Shown: one piece after another, positions 1 to 5,585 of the stretch
Numbering within the stretch: position 1 is the stretch's first letter
How the letters are laid out: every line of letters starts with the position of its first letter
Origin: an uncultured Beijerinckiaceae bacterium
GTDB taxonomy: Bacteria; Pseudomonadota; Alphaproteobacteria; Rhizobiales; Beijerinckiaceae
NCBI GenBank assembly: GCA_937873345.1
Contig: CALMRL010000215.1
Location: forward strand, 1 to 5,873
Direction of reading: 5' to 3'
DNA: 5,873 nt
The notes under the pieces: generated by a model
The model's database searches: none
Told to the model about the DNA's origin: nothing
The model's input: only the letters and a program-made list of their open reading frames with translations
Translations under genes and position numbers: made by a program

Positions 1-2
1 GC

Positions 3-323
3 TGGCCGGACGCGCAGGTCCATGCGGAAGCCTTCGCCGCGCTCGTCGACGAGAACTTCAAGCCGGAGCCGTTCGACGTCCGGCTCGCCTCCCCCGGCGA
101 GATGGTGCACGTGCCGGCCGACTGCTCGATGCTCGACGCCCTGAAGGAGCACGGGCTGACCCTGCCGTCGTCCTGCGGCATCGGCGTCTGCGGCTCCTGC
201 GTCTGCCGCTATCTCGACGGCACCGCGATCCACCGCGACGCGGTGATCCCACCCGCCGAGCGTCAGGACCGTATCGCCCCCTGCGTGTCGCGGGCGAGGG
301 TGGCGATGACGCTTGACCTGTAA
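3..323 (+). CDS. Oxygenase reductase (VanB/phthalate dioxygenase reductase type), C-terminal [2Fe-2S] domain, 5'-truncated by window edge
   Basis: Only the last 106 residues are present; the frame is open from the first base, so the gene starts upstream. The visible part is a plant-type ferredoxin domain. Cysteines encoded at 174-176, 189-191, 198-200 and 282-284 give CX4CX2CX27C (SSCGIGVCGSC ... APC), the [2Fe-2S] binding pattern. The domain is C-terminal and ends in CVSRARVAMTLDL, the usual tail of VanB/PDR-family reductases, in which FMN and NAD(P)H domains come first and the ferredoxin domain last. Such proteins pass electrons from NAD(P)H to a Rieske-type oxygenase, commonly for aromatic acids or their methyl ethers. 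The flavin and nucleotide domains and the partner oxygenase are outside the window, so neither the partner nor the substrate can be named. The fold assignment is firm; the subfamily is based on the C-terminal position and tail sequence. Confidence 0.9.
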   Translation, partial: WPDAQVHAEAFAALVDENFKPEPFDVRLASPGEMVHVPADCSMLDALKEHGLTLPSSCGIGVCGSCVCRYLDGTAIHRDAVIPPAERQDRIAPCVSRARVAMTLDL

Positions 324-365
324 CGGCTGCTCTTCTCAGACGATCCAAAATCATCTTCCATCATC

Positions 366-396
366 GCGAAATTATATCTATTATAATAGAAAATTC
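366..396 (+). promoter_or_regulatory. AT-rich island with perfect 14-bp palindrome; probable promoter/operator of the DUF1185 gene
   Basis: In otherwise very GC-rich DNA, this stretch is almost pure A/T. It contains TCTATTATAATAGA (377-390), which equals its own reverse complement. The palindrome embeds TATAAT at 382-387, an exact sigma70 -10 hexamer that is also present on the opposite strand by symmetry. I could not find a convincing -35 at 16-18 bp upstream. The site lies 40 bp before the ATG at 431 and 54 bp after the preceding stop codon. A short dyad over the -10 box is typical of an operator for a dimeric repressor such as a GntR- or TetR-type protein. No regulator gene is visible, so its identity is unknown. 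Confidence 0.5.
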
Positions 397-430
397 TAGC
401 GCATGGCTTCGGCGGCCGTGGGAGGCACCA

Positions 431-1015
431 ATGGATTTGAGGCAGGTTTATCTCTTCGATCAGGAAGTCCGCAGCGAAGGCGGCCGTAAACTGGCGACGC
501 CGGCGCGCAGGATCGCGGCCGCAGCGGTCTTTAAGAACCCCTACGCCGGCCGCGGTGCGATCGATGATCATGCCGAACTCGCCGAGTTGTCGCTGCAGGT
601 CGGAGAGCATCTCACGCAACGAGCCTTGCAGGCGCTCCACCCGTTGACGCCGGACGCCTTCGGCAAAGCCACCGTCGTCGGGACGTCGGGCGACCTGGAG
701 CAAGGCCTCGTCGCCATCCACGTCCGGCTCGGCCTCGCGATGCGACGGGGCATCAAAGGCGGCCCGGCTCTCATTCCCGGCAATGCCAAGATCGGCGCGC
801 CGGGCTGCTCGATCGACATCGTCTTCGGCGGCCTCGACAGCGAATGGGACCTCGACGCGATGGACTGCATGCCGATCACCATCCCCGATGCGCCACGGCA
901 CGACGAGATCCTGCTGGCCGTCGCCTTTCTCGCGGGAAAGCGTCCCAACGCGAGGATCAAGGGGGCCTCGCGCGAAGCCGTCGCCAAGCTCGTGGAAGAC
1001 CTGCAGCGCGTCTGA
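431..1015 (+). CDS. DUF1185 / 'amino acid synthesis family' protein
   Basis: This is a complete 194-residue protein, the usual length for Pfam AA_synth (PF06684, formerly DUF1185). Family signatures appear in order: AAAVFKNPYAGR (about 31-41), a central FGKATVVGTSGDLEQG (about 78-92), LGLAMRRGIKGGPALIPGNAK (about 100-120), GAPGCSIDI (122-130) and IPDAPRHDEI (151-160). Structures of family members show a chorismate-mutase-like variant fold, and a role in amino-acid metabolism was only suggested, so the biochemical function is unproven. There is no signal peptide or membrane segment; the protein is expected to be cytosolic. The ATG is supported by GGAGG at 421-425 with a 5-nt spacer. It has its own promoter region and lies 107 bp after an oxygenase reductase gene in the same direction, a context compatible with aromatic or amino-acid catabolism. 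Family assignment is firm; function is not. Confidence 0.9.
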   Translation: MDLRQVYLFDQEVRSEGGRKLATPARRIAAAAVFKNPYAGRGAIDDHAELAELSLQVGEHLTQRALQALHPLTPDAFGKATVVGTSGDLEQGLVAIHVRLGLAMRRGIKGGPALIPGNAKIGAPGCSIDIVFGGLDSEWDLDAMDCMPITIPDAPRHDEILLAVAFLAGKRPNARIKGASREAVAKLVEDLQRV

Positions 1016-1283
1016 ACATCGGAGCCCGGAACGCCGCTCCGGCACTGGCCGCGGCACGCCGCAGCCGAGCGTTCATCGCCGCCGATCAACTGAAAGCCCG
1101 CAGCCTCACGGGAGCAGATGCTGCACCAAAACTGGTGCAGTTCTACCCCGCGGCTGTTTAGCGCGATCTGGCCGGAAGCAGTAAGCCGCCGTTCGATCGC
1201 TTCCCCTATCCACCGGGTTACCTTTAAGGCCGCGGCCGCAACCTCGGCTGCCGATCTCGGTTTGTCGTCCGGGAGATGGTGCG
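1016..1283. other. Intergenic region without a recognisable gene
   Basis: These 268 bp separate the DUF1185 and SMP-30 genes. Open frames crossing it carry no recognisable domain and run into the flanking genes out of frame. It holds one clear inverted repeat (1121-1140) and, near its end, GGGAG at 1271-1275, the ribosome binding site of the SMP-30 gene. I found neither a convincing sigma70 promoter nor a GG-N10-GC sigma54 core between 1141 and 1283, and no T-run that would mark an intrinsic terminator for the DUF1185 gene. Confidence 0.6.
1121..1140. promoter_or_regulatory. Perfect 8-bp inverted repeat, possible operator
   Basis: CTGCACCA, a four-base spacer AAAC, then TGGTGCAG: both arms are exact reverse complements. 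The half-site TGCACCA/TGGTGCA is that of enterobacterial NtrC (GlnG) sites, but those have a 3-base centre (17 bp overall), while this one has 4 (18 bp). It lies 143 bp upstream of the SMP-30 start codon, so it could be an operator or upstream activator site for that gene. As RNA it would form a short hairpin, but the following TTCTACC is not a U-tract, so an intrinsic terminator is unlikely. The repeat is certain; its role is a guess. Confidence 0.45.
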
Positions 1284-2195
1284 ATGGCGACGATGACGAT
1301 CCGCACCGAGCTGCAGGCGCAGGCCCTCAACGGCGAGAGCCCGCGGTGGTCGGCGGAGCACAGGCGACTGTATTGGGTCGATACTCGGGAGCCGGCCCTG
1401 CACAGCTACGATCCCGCCAGCGGCCGCGACCACGGTTGGGCGATGCCGAGCTGGATCGGTTGTGCCGTGCTGAGCCGCGCGGGCGCGATGGTCGCGATGC
1501 GCACCGGACTTTATAGCTTCCACGAACACAACGGCGCGCTGTTTCAGATCGGTGTGCCACCGTACGACCTGCGGCGCTTCATCTTCAACGACGGCTGCTG
1601 CGACCCCGCCGGCCGGTTCCTCGTCGGCGAGATGTACCTGCCGCTGCCGCCCGGCGACGAGAAGGAGCGGGCGCCTGACAGCGCGCCGCTGTTCCGCTAC
1701 GTGCCGAACGGCACTTGGGTCGACATGGCCGCCTCGACCAAGTGCTCGAACGGCCTCGCCTGGAGTCCGGACGGGCGCACCATGTATCAATCCGACACCG
1801 CGGCGAAGACGATCTTCGCCTTCGACTACGACGTGGCGACCGGGCAGGCCTCGCACCGCCGGGTCTTCGCCACCGTCGAGACCAGCGATCAGGCGCATGG
1901 CCCCGACGGCGCCGCGGTCGACCGCGCCGGCTTCTACCTGTCCGCGCTCTTCGGCGAAGGCTGCCTCCTGCGCTTCGACCCCGCGGGCAAACTGGAACGC
2001 CGCATCGCCATGCCGGTGCAGTACCCCACCATGCCGGCCTACGGCGGCGCCGACTTCGCGACGATCTTCGTGACCTCGGCGACCTGGATGATCGACCCCG
2101 CCGGGCGCGCCTCACGGCCGTTGGAGGGCGGGCTGTTCAGCCTGGAAGCGCCCGCGCCGGGGCTGCCGACGACCTTGTTCGACGCCTCCGCCTAA
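1284..2195 (+). CDS. SMP-30/gluconolactonase/LRE-family hydrolase (probable sugar lactonase)
   Basis: This is a complete 303-residue six-bladed beta-propeller protein of normal family length (about 290-300). The divalent-metal ligands of the family are in place: E18 in GESPRW, N156 in SNGLAWSPDG, and D208 in HGPDGAAVD. The substrate-side Asn is N102 in FNDG, and D171 closes the MYQSD strand. The late motifs PTMPAYGGADFATIFVTSA (about 248-266) and GGLFSLEAPAPGLP (282-295) are also typical. Members hydrolyse aldonolactones to aldonic acids in the cytosol. The Arg that usually precedes FNDG (R101 in human SMP-30, from memory) is Ile100 here, so sugar recognition may differ. ATG 1284 is chosen because GGGAG at 1271-1275 sits 8 nt ahead; ATG 1293 is a possible alternative. 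The gene converges on the sugar-acid dehydratase-like gene and overlaps its stop by 4 bp. A lactonase beside a GMC dehydrogenase and a dehydratase suggests one sugar-oxidation route. Confidence 0.92.
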   Translation: MATMTIRTELQAQALNGESPRWSAEHRRLYWVDTREPALHSYDPASGRDHGWAMPSWIGCAVLSRAGAMVAMRTGLYSFHEHNGALFQIGVPPYDLRRFIFNDGCCDPAGRFLVGEMYLPLPPGDEKERAPDSAPLFRYVPNGTWVDMAASTKCSNGLAWSPDGRTMYQSDTAAKTIFAFDYDVATGQASHRRVFATVETSDQAHGPDGAAVDRAGFYLSALFGEGCLLRFDPAGKLERRIAMPVQYPTMPAYGGADFATIFVTSATWMIDPAGRASRPLEGGLFSLEAPAPGLPTTLFDASA

Positions 2196-3286
2196 CCGAC
2201 CTTGTACCGAGCGGCGTCGGCGGTGCGGAACGTCAGTCCATGCCCCGGCCGCGACAGGTCGGGGCTGATCGCGCCCTTCTCCGGCCGCGGCGCCCCGTCG
2301 AACAGCATCGCCTCGATGCGGGCGTGGTCGTGGAACCACTCGAGGTGGCGCAGGCGCGGTGCGGCGCAGGCGGCATGGAGGTGCATCGCCGGCGCGCAGT
2401 GACCCGAGAGGTCGGTGTGGAACGCTTCGCACAGCGCGGCGGCACGCAGGAAGTTGGTGACGCCGCCGCAGCGCGTCAGATCGGCCTGCTGCACGTCGAC
2501 CGCACCCGCCGCCAGCATCAGGCGCACGTCGTCGAGGGTCGCGGCGTATTCGCCGGCGGCGACCTCCATCGGCGCGGCGGTATGGCCGCGCACCCGGACG
2601 AGCCCGGCGAGATCGTCGGAGGAAACCGGCTCCTCGAACCAGCGCACGTCGTAGTCGTGGGCGAGCTTGGTCAAGCGCTGCGCGCCCTTGGCGTCGAGTG
2701 CGCCGTTGGCGTCGATGAAGAGTTCGGCGGTGTTGCCGATGGCGCGACGGGCGACGGCCATCCGGCGCGGGTCGGCGGCATCGCGCGCGCCGACCTTCAT
2801 CTTGACCATGCCGCAGCCGTCGCGCTCGACCCAACCCGCGAGCTGGGTGGTGAGCTGCGCGTCGTCGTAGGAGGTGAAGCCGCCCGAGCCGTAGATCGGC
2901 ACGGCGTCGCGCGCCCGGCCAAGCAGCGTCGCCAGCGCCACGCCGTGCAGCTTCGCCTTCACGTCCCAGATCGCGGCGTCGATCGCCGAAACCGCCATCG
3001 CCACCAGGCCGTCGCGGCCGATGTTGCGGATGGCGTGCTGCATCGCGGCGAAGACGGCCGGCGGCGCGAGGGCGTCGGCACCCTCCACCGCCTTGGCCAG
3101 CGTTTTAGCGATGAGGGCGGCGGCGCTGGCGTCGGTGTAGGTGAAGCCGATCCCCGTCTCGCCGCCGGCCTCGACCTCGGCGAGCACCAGTGTGGTGGCG
3201 TCCCATTGGAACGTGCCGTCGGCCTCCGGCGCGTCGGTCGGGATGCGGTACGCCGAGGCGGTGAGCTTCGCGATCGGCGCGTTCAC
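2192..3286 (-). CDS. Enolase superfamily protein, mandelate racemase/acid-sugar dehydratase-like
   Basis: This 364-residue protein has the enolase superfamily layout: an N-terminal capping domain (about 1-125) and a (beta/alpha)7-beta barrel. The full mandelate racemase subgroup set is visible: K162-x-K164 (VKMKVG), metal ligands D192 (IDANG), E218 (WFEEP) and E246 (AAGEY), the D269/H296 dyad (ADLTRCGG; SGHCAPAMH), and E317 (HLEW). Known members abstract the proton alpha to a carboxylate and racemise, or more often dehydrate sugar acids to 2-keto-3-deoxy acids. Dehydratase is the likelier role beside a sugar-type dehydrogenase and a lactonase, but the substrate is not readable. The start is GTG at 3286: it overlaps the GMC stop as GTGA and has AAGAGGGG 6 nt upstream. 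The upstream frame stays open through the GMC gene, but only because of GC-rich codon bias. It is the last gene of the unit, and its TAG overlaps the convergent SMP-30 TAA. Confidence 0.92.
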   Translation of the reverse strand: MNAPIAKLTASAYRIPTDAPEADGTFQWDATTLVLAEVEAGGETGIGFTYTDASAAALIAKTLAKAVEGADALAPPAVFAAMQHAIRNIGRDGLVAMAVSAIDAAIWDVKAKLHGVALATLLGRARDAVPIYGSGGFTSYDDAQLTTQLAGWVERDGCGMVKMKVGARDAADPRRMAVARRAIGNTAELFIDANGALDAKGAQRLTKLAHDYDVRWFEEPVSSDDLAGLVRVRGHTAAPMEVAAGEYAATLDDVRLMLAAGAVDVQQADLTRCGGVTNFLRAAALCEAFHTDLSGHCAPAMHLHAACAAPRLRHLEWFHDHARIEAMLFDGAPRPEKGAISPDLSRPGHGLTFRTADAARYKVG

Positions 3287-4941
3287 AGCTCGCCCCTCTT
3301 GGCCAGCGCCTCGATGCGGTCGGCGGTGCGCAGCGCGATGGCGTGGATGGTAAGGTGGGGGTTGCCGCCGCCGACCGTGGGGAAGCCCGAGCCGTCGCAC
3401 ACCCCCAGGTTGGGGAGGTCCCAGGAACGGCAGTCGGCGTTGACCACGCTGGTGCGCGGATCGTCGCCCATCCGCGCCGTGCCGCCGAGGTGGTTGTAGT
3501 CGTTGTCCTGCCGGAACAGGTTGCGCACGCCGGCGAGCTGCATCGACTGCTGCATCTGGTCGAGGCCGTGTGCGATCAGCGCCTTGTCGTTCTCGCCGAG
3601 CGAGAAGGTGATGCGGGTGATCGGAAGCCCATATTGATCCTTCTCGTCGGTCACCAGGGTGACGCGATTCTTCTCGTCGGGCATGCACTCGCCGACGAGC
3701 TTCACCCCGACCTGGTGGTTGTAGTTCTGCATGTCGCGCCAGAGCTGCTCGCCCCAGACGCCGCGCGCGCCGACCTGCACCGTGGCCCACTCGATCGGCA
3801 GCGGCCCCTGGCCCATCCAGCAATAGCCGCCGAAGAAGTCTTTCCGGTCGCAGTAATTCCAATGCTCGGTGATCGTGGTCGACGGCGGCGCCTTGTTCCA
3901 GCGGATCTCCTCCTCGACGTCGCCGAACACCGCTTGGTTCGGCTGCGTCATGAAGTTCTTGCCGACCAGCCCGGAAGAGTTGGCGAGGCCGTCGGGGAAG
4001 CGGTCCGTCGCCGACATCAGGAGGAGGCGTGGCGTTTCCACGGCGTAGCCGGCGACGACGACGTTGCGCGCCCGCTGGAAACGCCAGCGCCCCTCGCGGT
4101 GATAGTGCACGCCGGTCGCCTTGCCCGCCCCGTTCACCTCGACCTTGCCGACCATCGCGAGGTCGCGGATCTCCGCGCCGGCCGTGATGGCGCGGGGGAT
4201 CCACACCACGAGCGCGCTCTGCTTGGCGTTGGTGGAGCAGCCGAAGCGGCACCAGCCGCGGTACACGCAAGGATGGGACTTGCCGCGCGGCGCCGAGACG
4301 GTGGCGAGCGGCGTCGGCGTCCATTCGTAGCCCTGCGCCTCGGCGCCCTTGGCGAGAATCATCCCGGCCGCGTTGATGGGGTGCGAGCGGTAGGGATAGC
4401 GTGGCCGCTTCGGGCCCCAGGGGTAGCTGACCGGGCCGGAGATGGAGAGGGCCCGCTCGGCCTCCGCGTAGTACTGCCACATCTCGCGCCAGTCGATCGG
4501 CCAGTCCGCGCCGTAGCCCATCAGGCTGCGCGACTTGAACCACTCGGGGCGGAAGCGCAGTGACACCATCGCGAAATGCACGGTGGAGCCGCCGACCGCC
4601 TTGCCGCTGTTCTTGCCGCCCATGGTGAGCGGCGTGTCGCCGGCGACGATGCGCGGGTCCATCCAGTACAGCTGGTTCTGCGCCGTCTCGTCGGAAGCGA
4701 AATCCTCCATCGGCCGGAAGTACGGGCCGGCATCGAGCGCGACGACGGAAAAGCCTTTCTCCGCAAGGCGCGCGGCCAGCGTACCGCCGCCGGCGCCGGT
4801 ACCGACAATGGCGAAGTCGACCTCCTCCTCGTCGCGATAGTGCCGCATCGGCACCCAGCCGCCTTCGGTGAAGACGTCGGGGGCGCGACCGTTGATGGCG
4901 CGCGGGTTCTCGAAGGGGTCGCCGGCCGGGCTGATCGCCAT
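3283..4941 (-). CDS. GMC-family FAD-dependent dehydrogenase (gluconate/sorbitol/glucose dehydrogenase large-subunit type) with 3Fe-4S motif
   Basis: This 552-residue flavoprotein has the FAD dinucleotide-binding motif VGTGAGGGT (46-54) with D70 ending the second strand (VALDAG), and the GMC signature around GGKNSGKAVGGST (108-120). C225, C231 and C235 (CX5CX3C, in HPCVYRGWCRFGC) match the cysteine spacing that holds the 3Fe-4S cluster in bacterial FAD-dependent glucose dehydrogenase. The C-terminal active-site block is intact: N483-H484 in NHLGGTARMG, then DGSGFPTVGGGNPHLTIHA with N527. It should oxidise a sugar, polyol or related alcohol and pass electrons through the cluster, probably with the subunit 3-like protein encoded just upstream. 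About 40 charged residues precede the Rossmann fold, and there is no signal peptide. ATG 4941 is preferred (GGGTGG at 4949-4954, 7-nt spacer, 2-nt gap after the previous stop). GTG 4947, which would give a GTGA overlap, is an alternative that adds two residues. Substrate unknown. Confidence 0.95.
   Translation of the reverse strand: MAISPAGDPFENPRAINGRAPDVFTEGGWVPMRHYRDEEEVDFAIVGTGAGGGTLAARLAEKGFSVVALDAGPYFRPMEDFASDETAQNQLYWMDPRIVAGDTPLTMGGKNSGKAVGGSTVHFAMVSLRFRPEWFKSRSLMGYGADWPIDWREMWQYYAEAERALSISGPVSYPWGPKRPRYPYRSHPINAAGMILAKGAEAQGYEWTPTPLATVSAPRGKSHPCVYRGWCRFGCSTNAKQSALVVWIPRAITAGAEIRDLAMVGKVEVNGAGKATGVHYHREGRWRFQRARNVVVAGYAVETPRLLLMSATDRFPDGLANSSGLVGKNFMTQPNQAVFGDVEEEIRWNKAPPSTTITEHWNYCDRKDFFGGYCWMGQGPLPIEWATVQVGARGVWGEQLWRDMQNYNHQVGVKLVGECMPDEKNRVTLVTDEKDQYGLPITRITFSLGENDKALIAHGLDQMQQSMQLAGVRNLFRQDNDYNHLGGTARMGDDPRTSVVNADCRSWDLPNLGVCDGSGFPTVGGGNPHLTIHAIALRTADRIEALAKRGEL
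3293..3300 (-). promoter_or_regulatory. Shine-Dalgarno of the GTG-initiated dehydratase-like gene
   Basis: Read on the - strand this is AAGAGGGG, followed by 6 nt and then GTG (3286-3284). It sits inside the last codons of the GMC gene. It decides the start, because no ATG lies near the point where enolase superfamily homology begins and the frame remains open far upstream. Together with the GTGA overlap it indicates translational coupling. Confidence 0.7.
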
Positions 4942-4943
4942 GC

Positions 4944-5585
4944 TCACACCACCCGCTTGTTCTTGGCCAAAGCTTCGGCCTCGCGACCGGGATGGGCCTC
5001 CGCCGCCTCCCAAGGATCGTGCTGGTTCGCGTCCATGCGGACGTAGCCGCGTGGCGCCGCCGGTCCGGCGAAGCCCATCTCACTCCAGGCGGTGGGGTGG
5101 GCATAGTAGGCATTGGTGATGTCGTGCAGCACGCGCTTCGCGAAGAACTTCCGCGACGGCATGCCCTGCCAGGCATCGCCGCTCAGCTCGCCCTTCTGCA
5201 TCCGCGTCAGCAGCGCGTCCTGCTCCGCTGCGGCGAGTTCGTGGAAGCGCCTGCTGTGCGCCTCCCGGGCGTGACCGTCGAGCGCGGCGAGCGCGATGCG
5301 CCAAGCCTCGCCCTGGTGCGGCATCTCGGCGTCGCGGTAGCCATCGATCTTGTTCTCCAGCAGCTTGTCGTCGACGTAGGCCGCGATCGGCACCGGCGGC
5401 CGGTCCTTCGGCTGCGGCAGGATGCGATCGCAGACGGCGCGCAGCGTCGCCCACTCGTCGGTGGTGAGGAAGCGCGGCTCGCGGGGCACGGCCAGACGCT
5501 TGTCGACGACGCGCCGGGTCGCCTCGTTCCACGACAGCGTGTGGCGCTTGGCCAGCACGTCGTAGCCGGGGTAGCGCGCGGTCAT
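4944..5585 (-). CDS. Gluconate 2-dehydrogenase subunit 3-family protein
   Basis: This 213-residue protein belongs to the Gluconate_2-dh3 family (PF13618), the small partner of GMC-type membrane dehydrogenases. The family core starts at FLTTDEWATLRAVCDRILPQ (39-58), continues through VPIAAYVDDKL (65-75) and closes with AYYAHPTAWSEMGFAGPAAPRGY (about 159-181). In characterised complexes this subunit binds the flavoprotein and is needed for its maturation or export, usually through its own Tat signal. Here the N-terminus (MTARYPGYDVLAKRH) is polar: RR at 24-25 is not followed by a hydrophobic stretch, so no Tat signal is visible. The residues after about 185 form a short charged tail. The ATG at 5585 overlaps the upstream TGA as ATGA, with GAGAGG (5594-5599) 8 nt ahead. 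Its place directly before the GMC gene supports a two-subunit enzyme. Confidence 0.9.
   Translation of the reverse strand: MTARYPGYDVLAKRHTLSWNEATRRVVDKRLAVPREPRFLTTDEWATLRAVCDRILPQPKDRPPVPIAAYVDDKLLENKIDGYRDAEMPHQGEAWRIALAALDGHAREAHSRRFHELAAAEQDALLTRMQKGELSGDAWQGMPSRKFFAKRVLHDITNAYYAHPTAWSEMGFAGPAAPRGYVRMDANQHDPWEAAEAHPGREAEALAKNKRVV

Noticed and set aside
1021..1043. Short GC-rich dyads just after the DUF1185 stop (CCGGA/TCCGG and GGAGC/GCTCC) as a possible terminator.
   Set aside because: Arms are only 5 bp, they are mutually exclusive, and no T-run follows; such dyads are expected by chance at this GC content.
263..1057. A 264-codon - strand open frame opposite the DUF1185 gene.
   Set aside because: The + strand DUF1185 frame carries all family motifs and a strong ribosome binding site; the antisense translation has no recognisable domain.
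1228..1240. GC palindrome GGCCGCGGCC before the SMP-30 gene.
   Set aside because: It is a simple GC-only sequence expected at this base composition and has no promoter or terminator context.
2170..2205. A 9-bp direct repeat, CGACCTTGT, at 2170-2178 and 2197-2205 straddling the convergent stop codons.
   Set aside because: Both copies lie in coding sequence of different genes, there are only two copies, and nothing else suggests a duplication or insertion target site.
1715..3499. Long + strand open frame (594 codons) antisense to the dehydratase-like gene and overlapping the SMP-30 gene.
   Set aside because: It is low-complexity, Arg/Gly/Val/Ala-rich and matches no domain; it is explained by GC-biased third positions in the real genes.
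3343..4563. A 406-codon + strand open frame antisense to the GMC gene.
   Set aside because: Composition is typical of a shadow frame, with no domain and no ribosome binding site recognised, while the opposite strand encodes a complete GMC enzyme.
2192..5176. A 994-codon open frame on the - strand covering the dehydratase-like gene and the whole GMC gene in another frame, which could look like one giant fusion protein.
   Set aside because: Only the part after GTG 3286 has family homology; the upstream part is arginine/proline/alanine-rich out-of-frame translation of the GMC gene, and a good ribosome binding site and GTGA overlap mark the real start.
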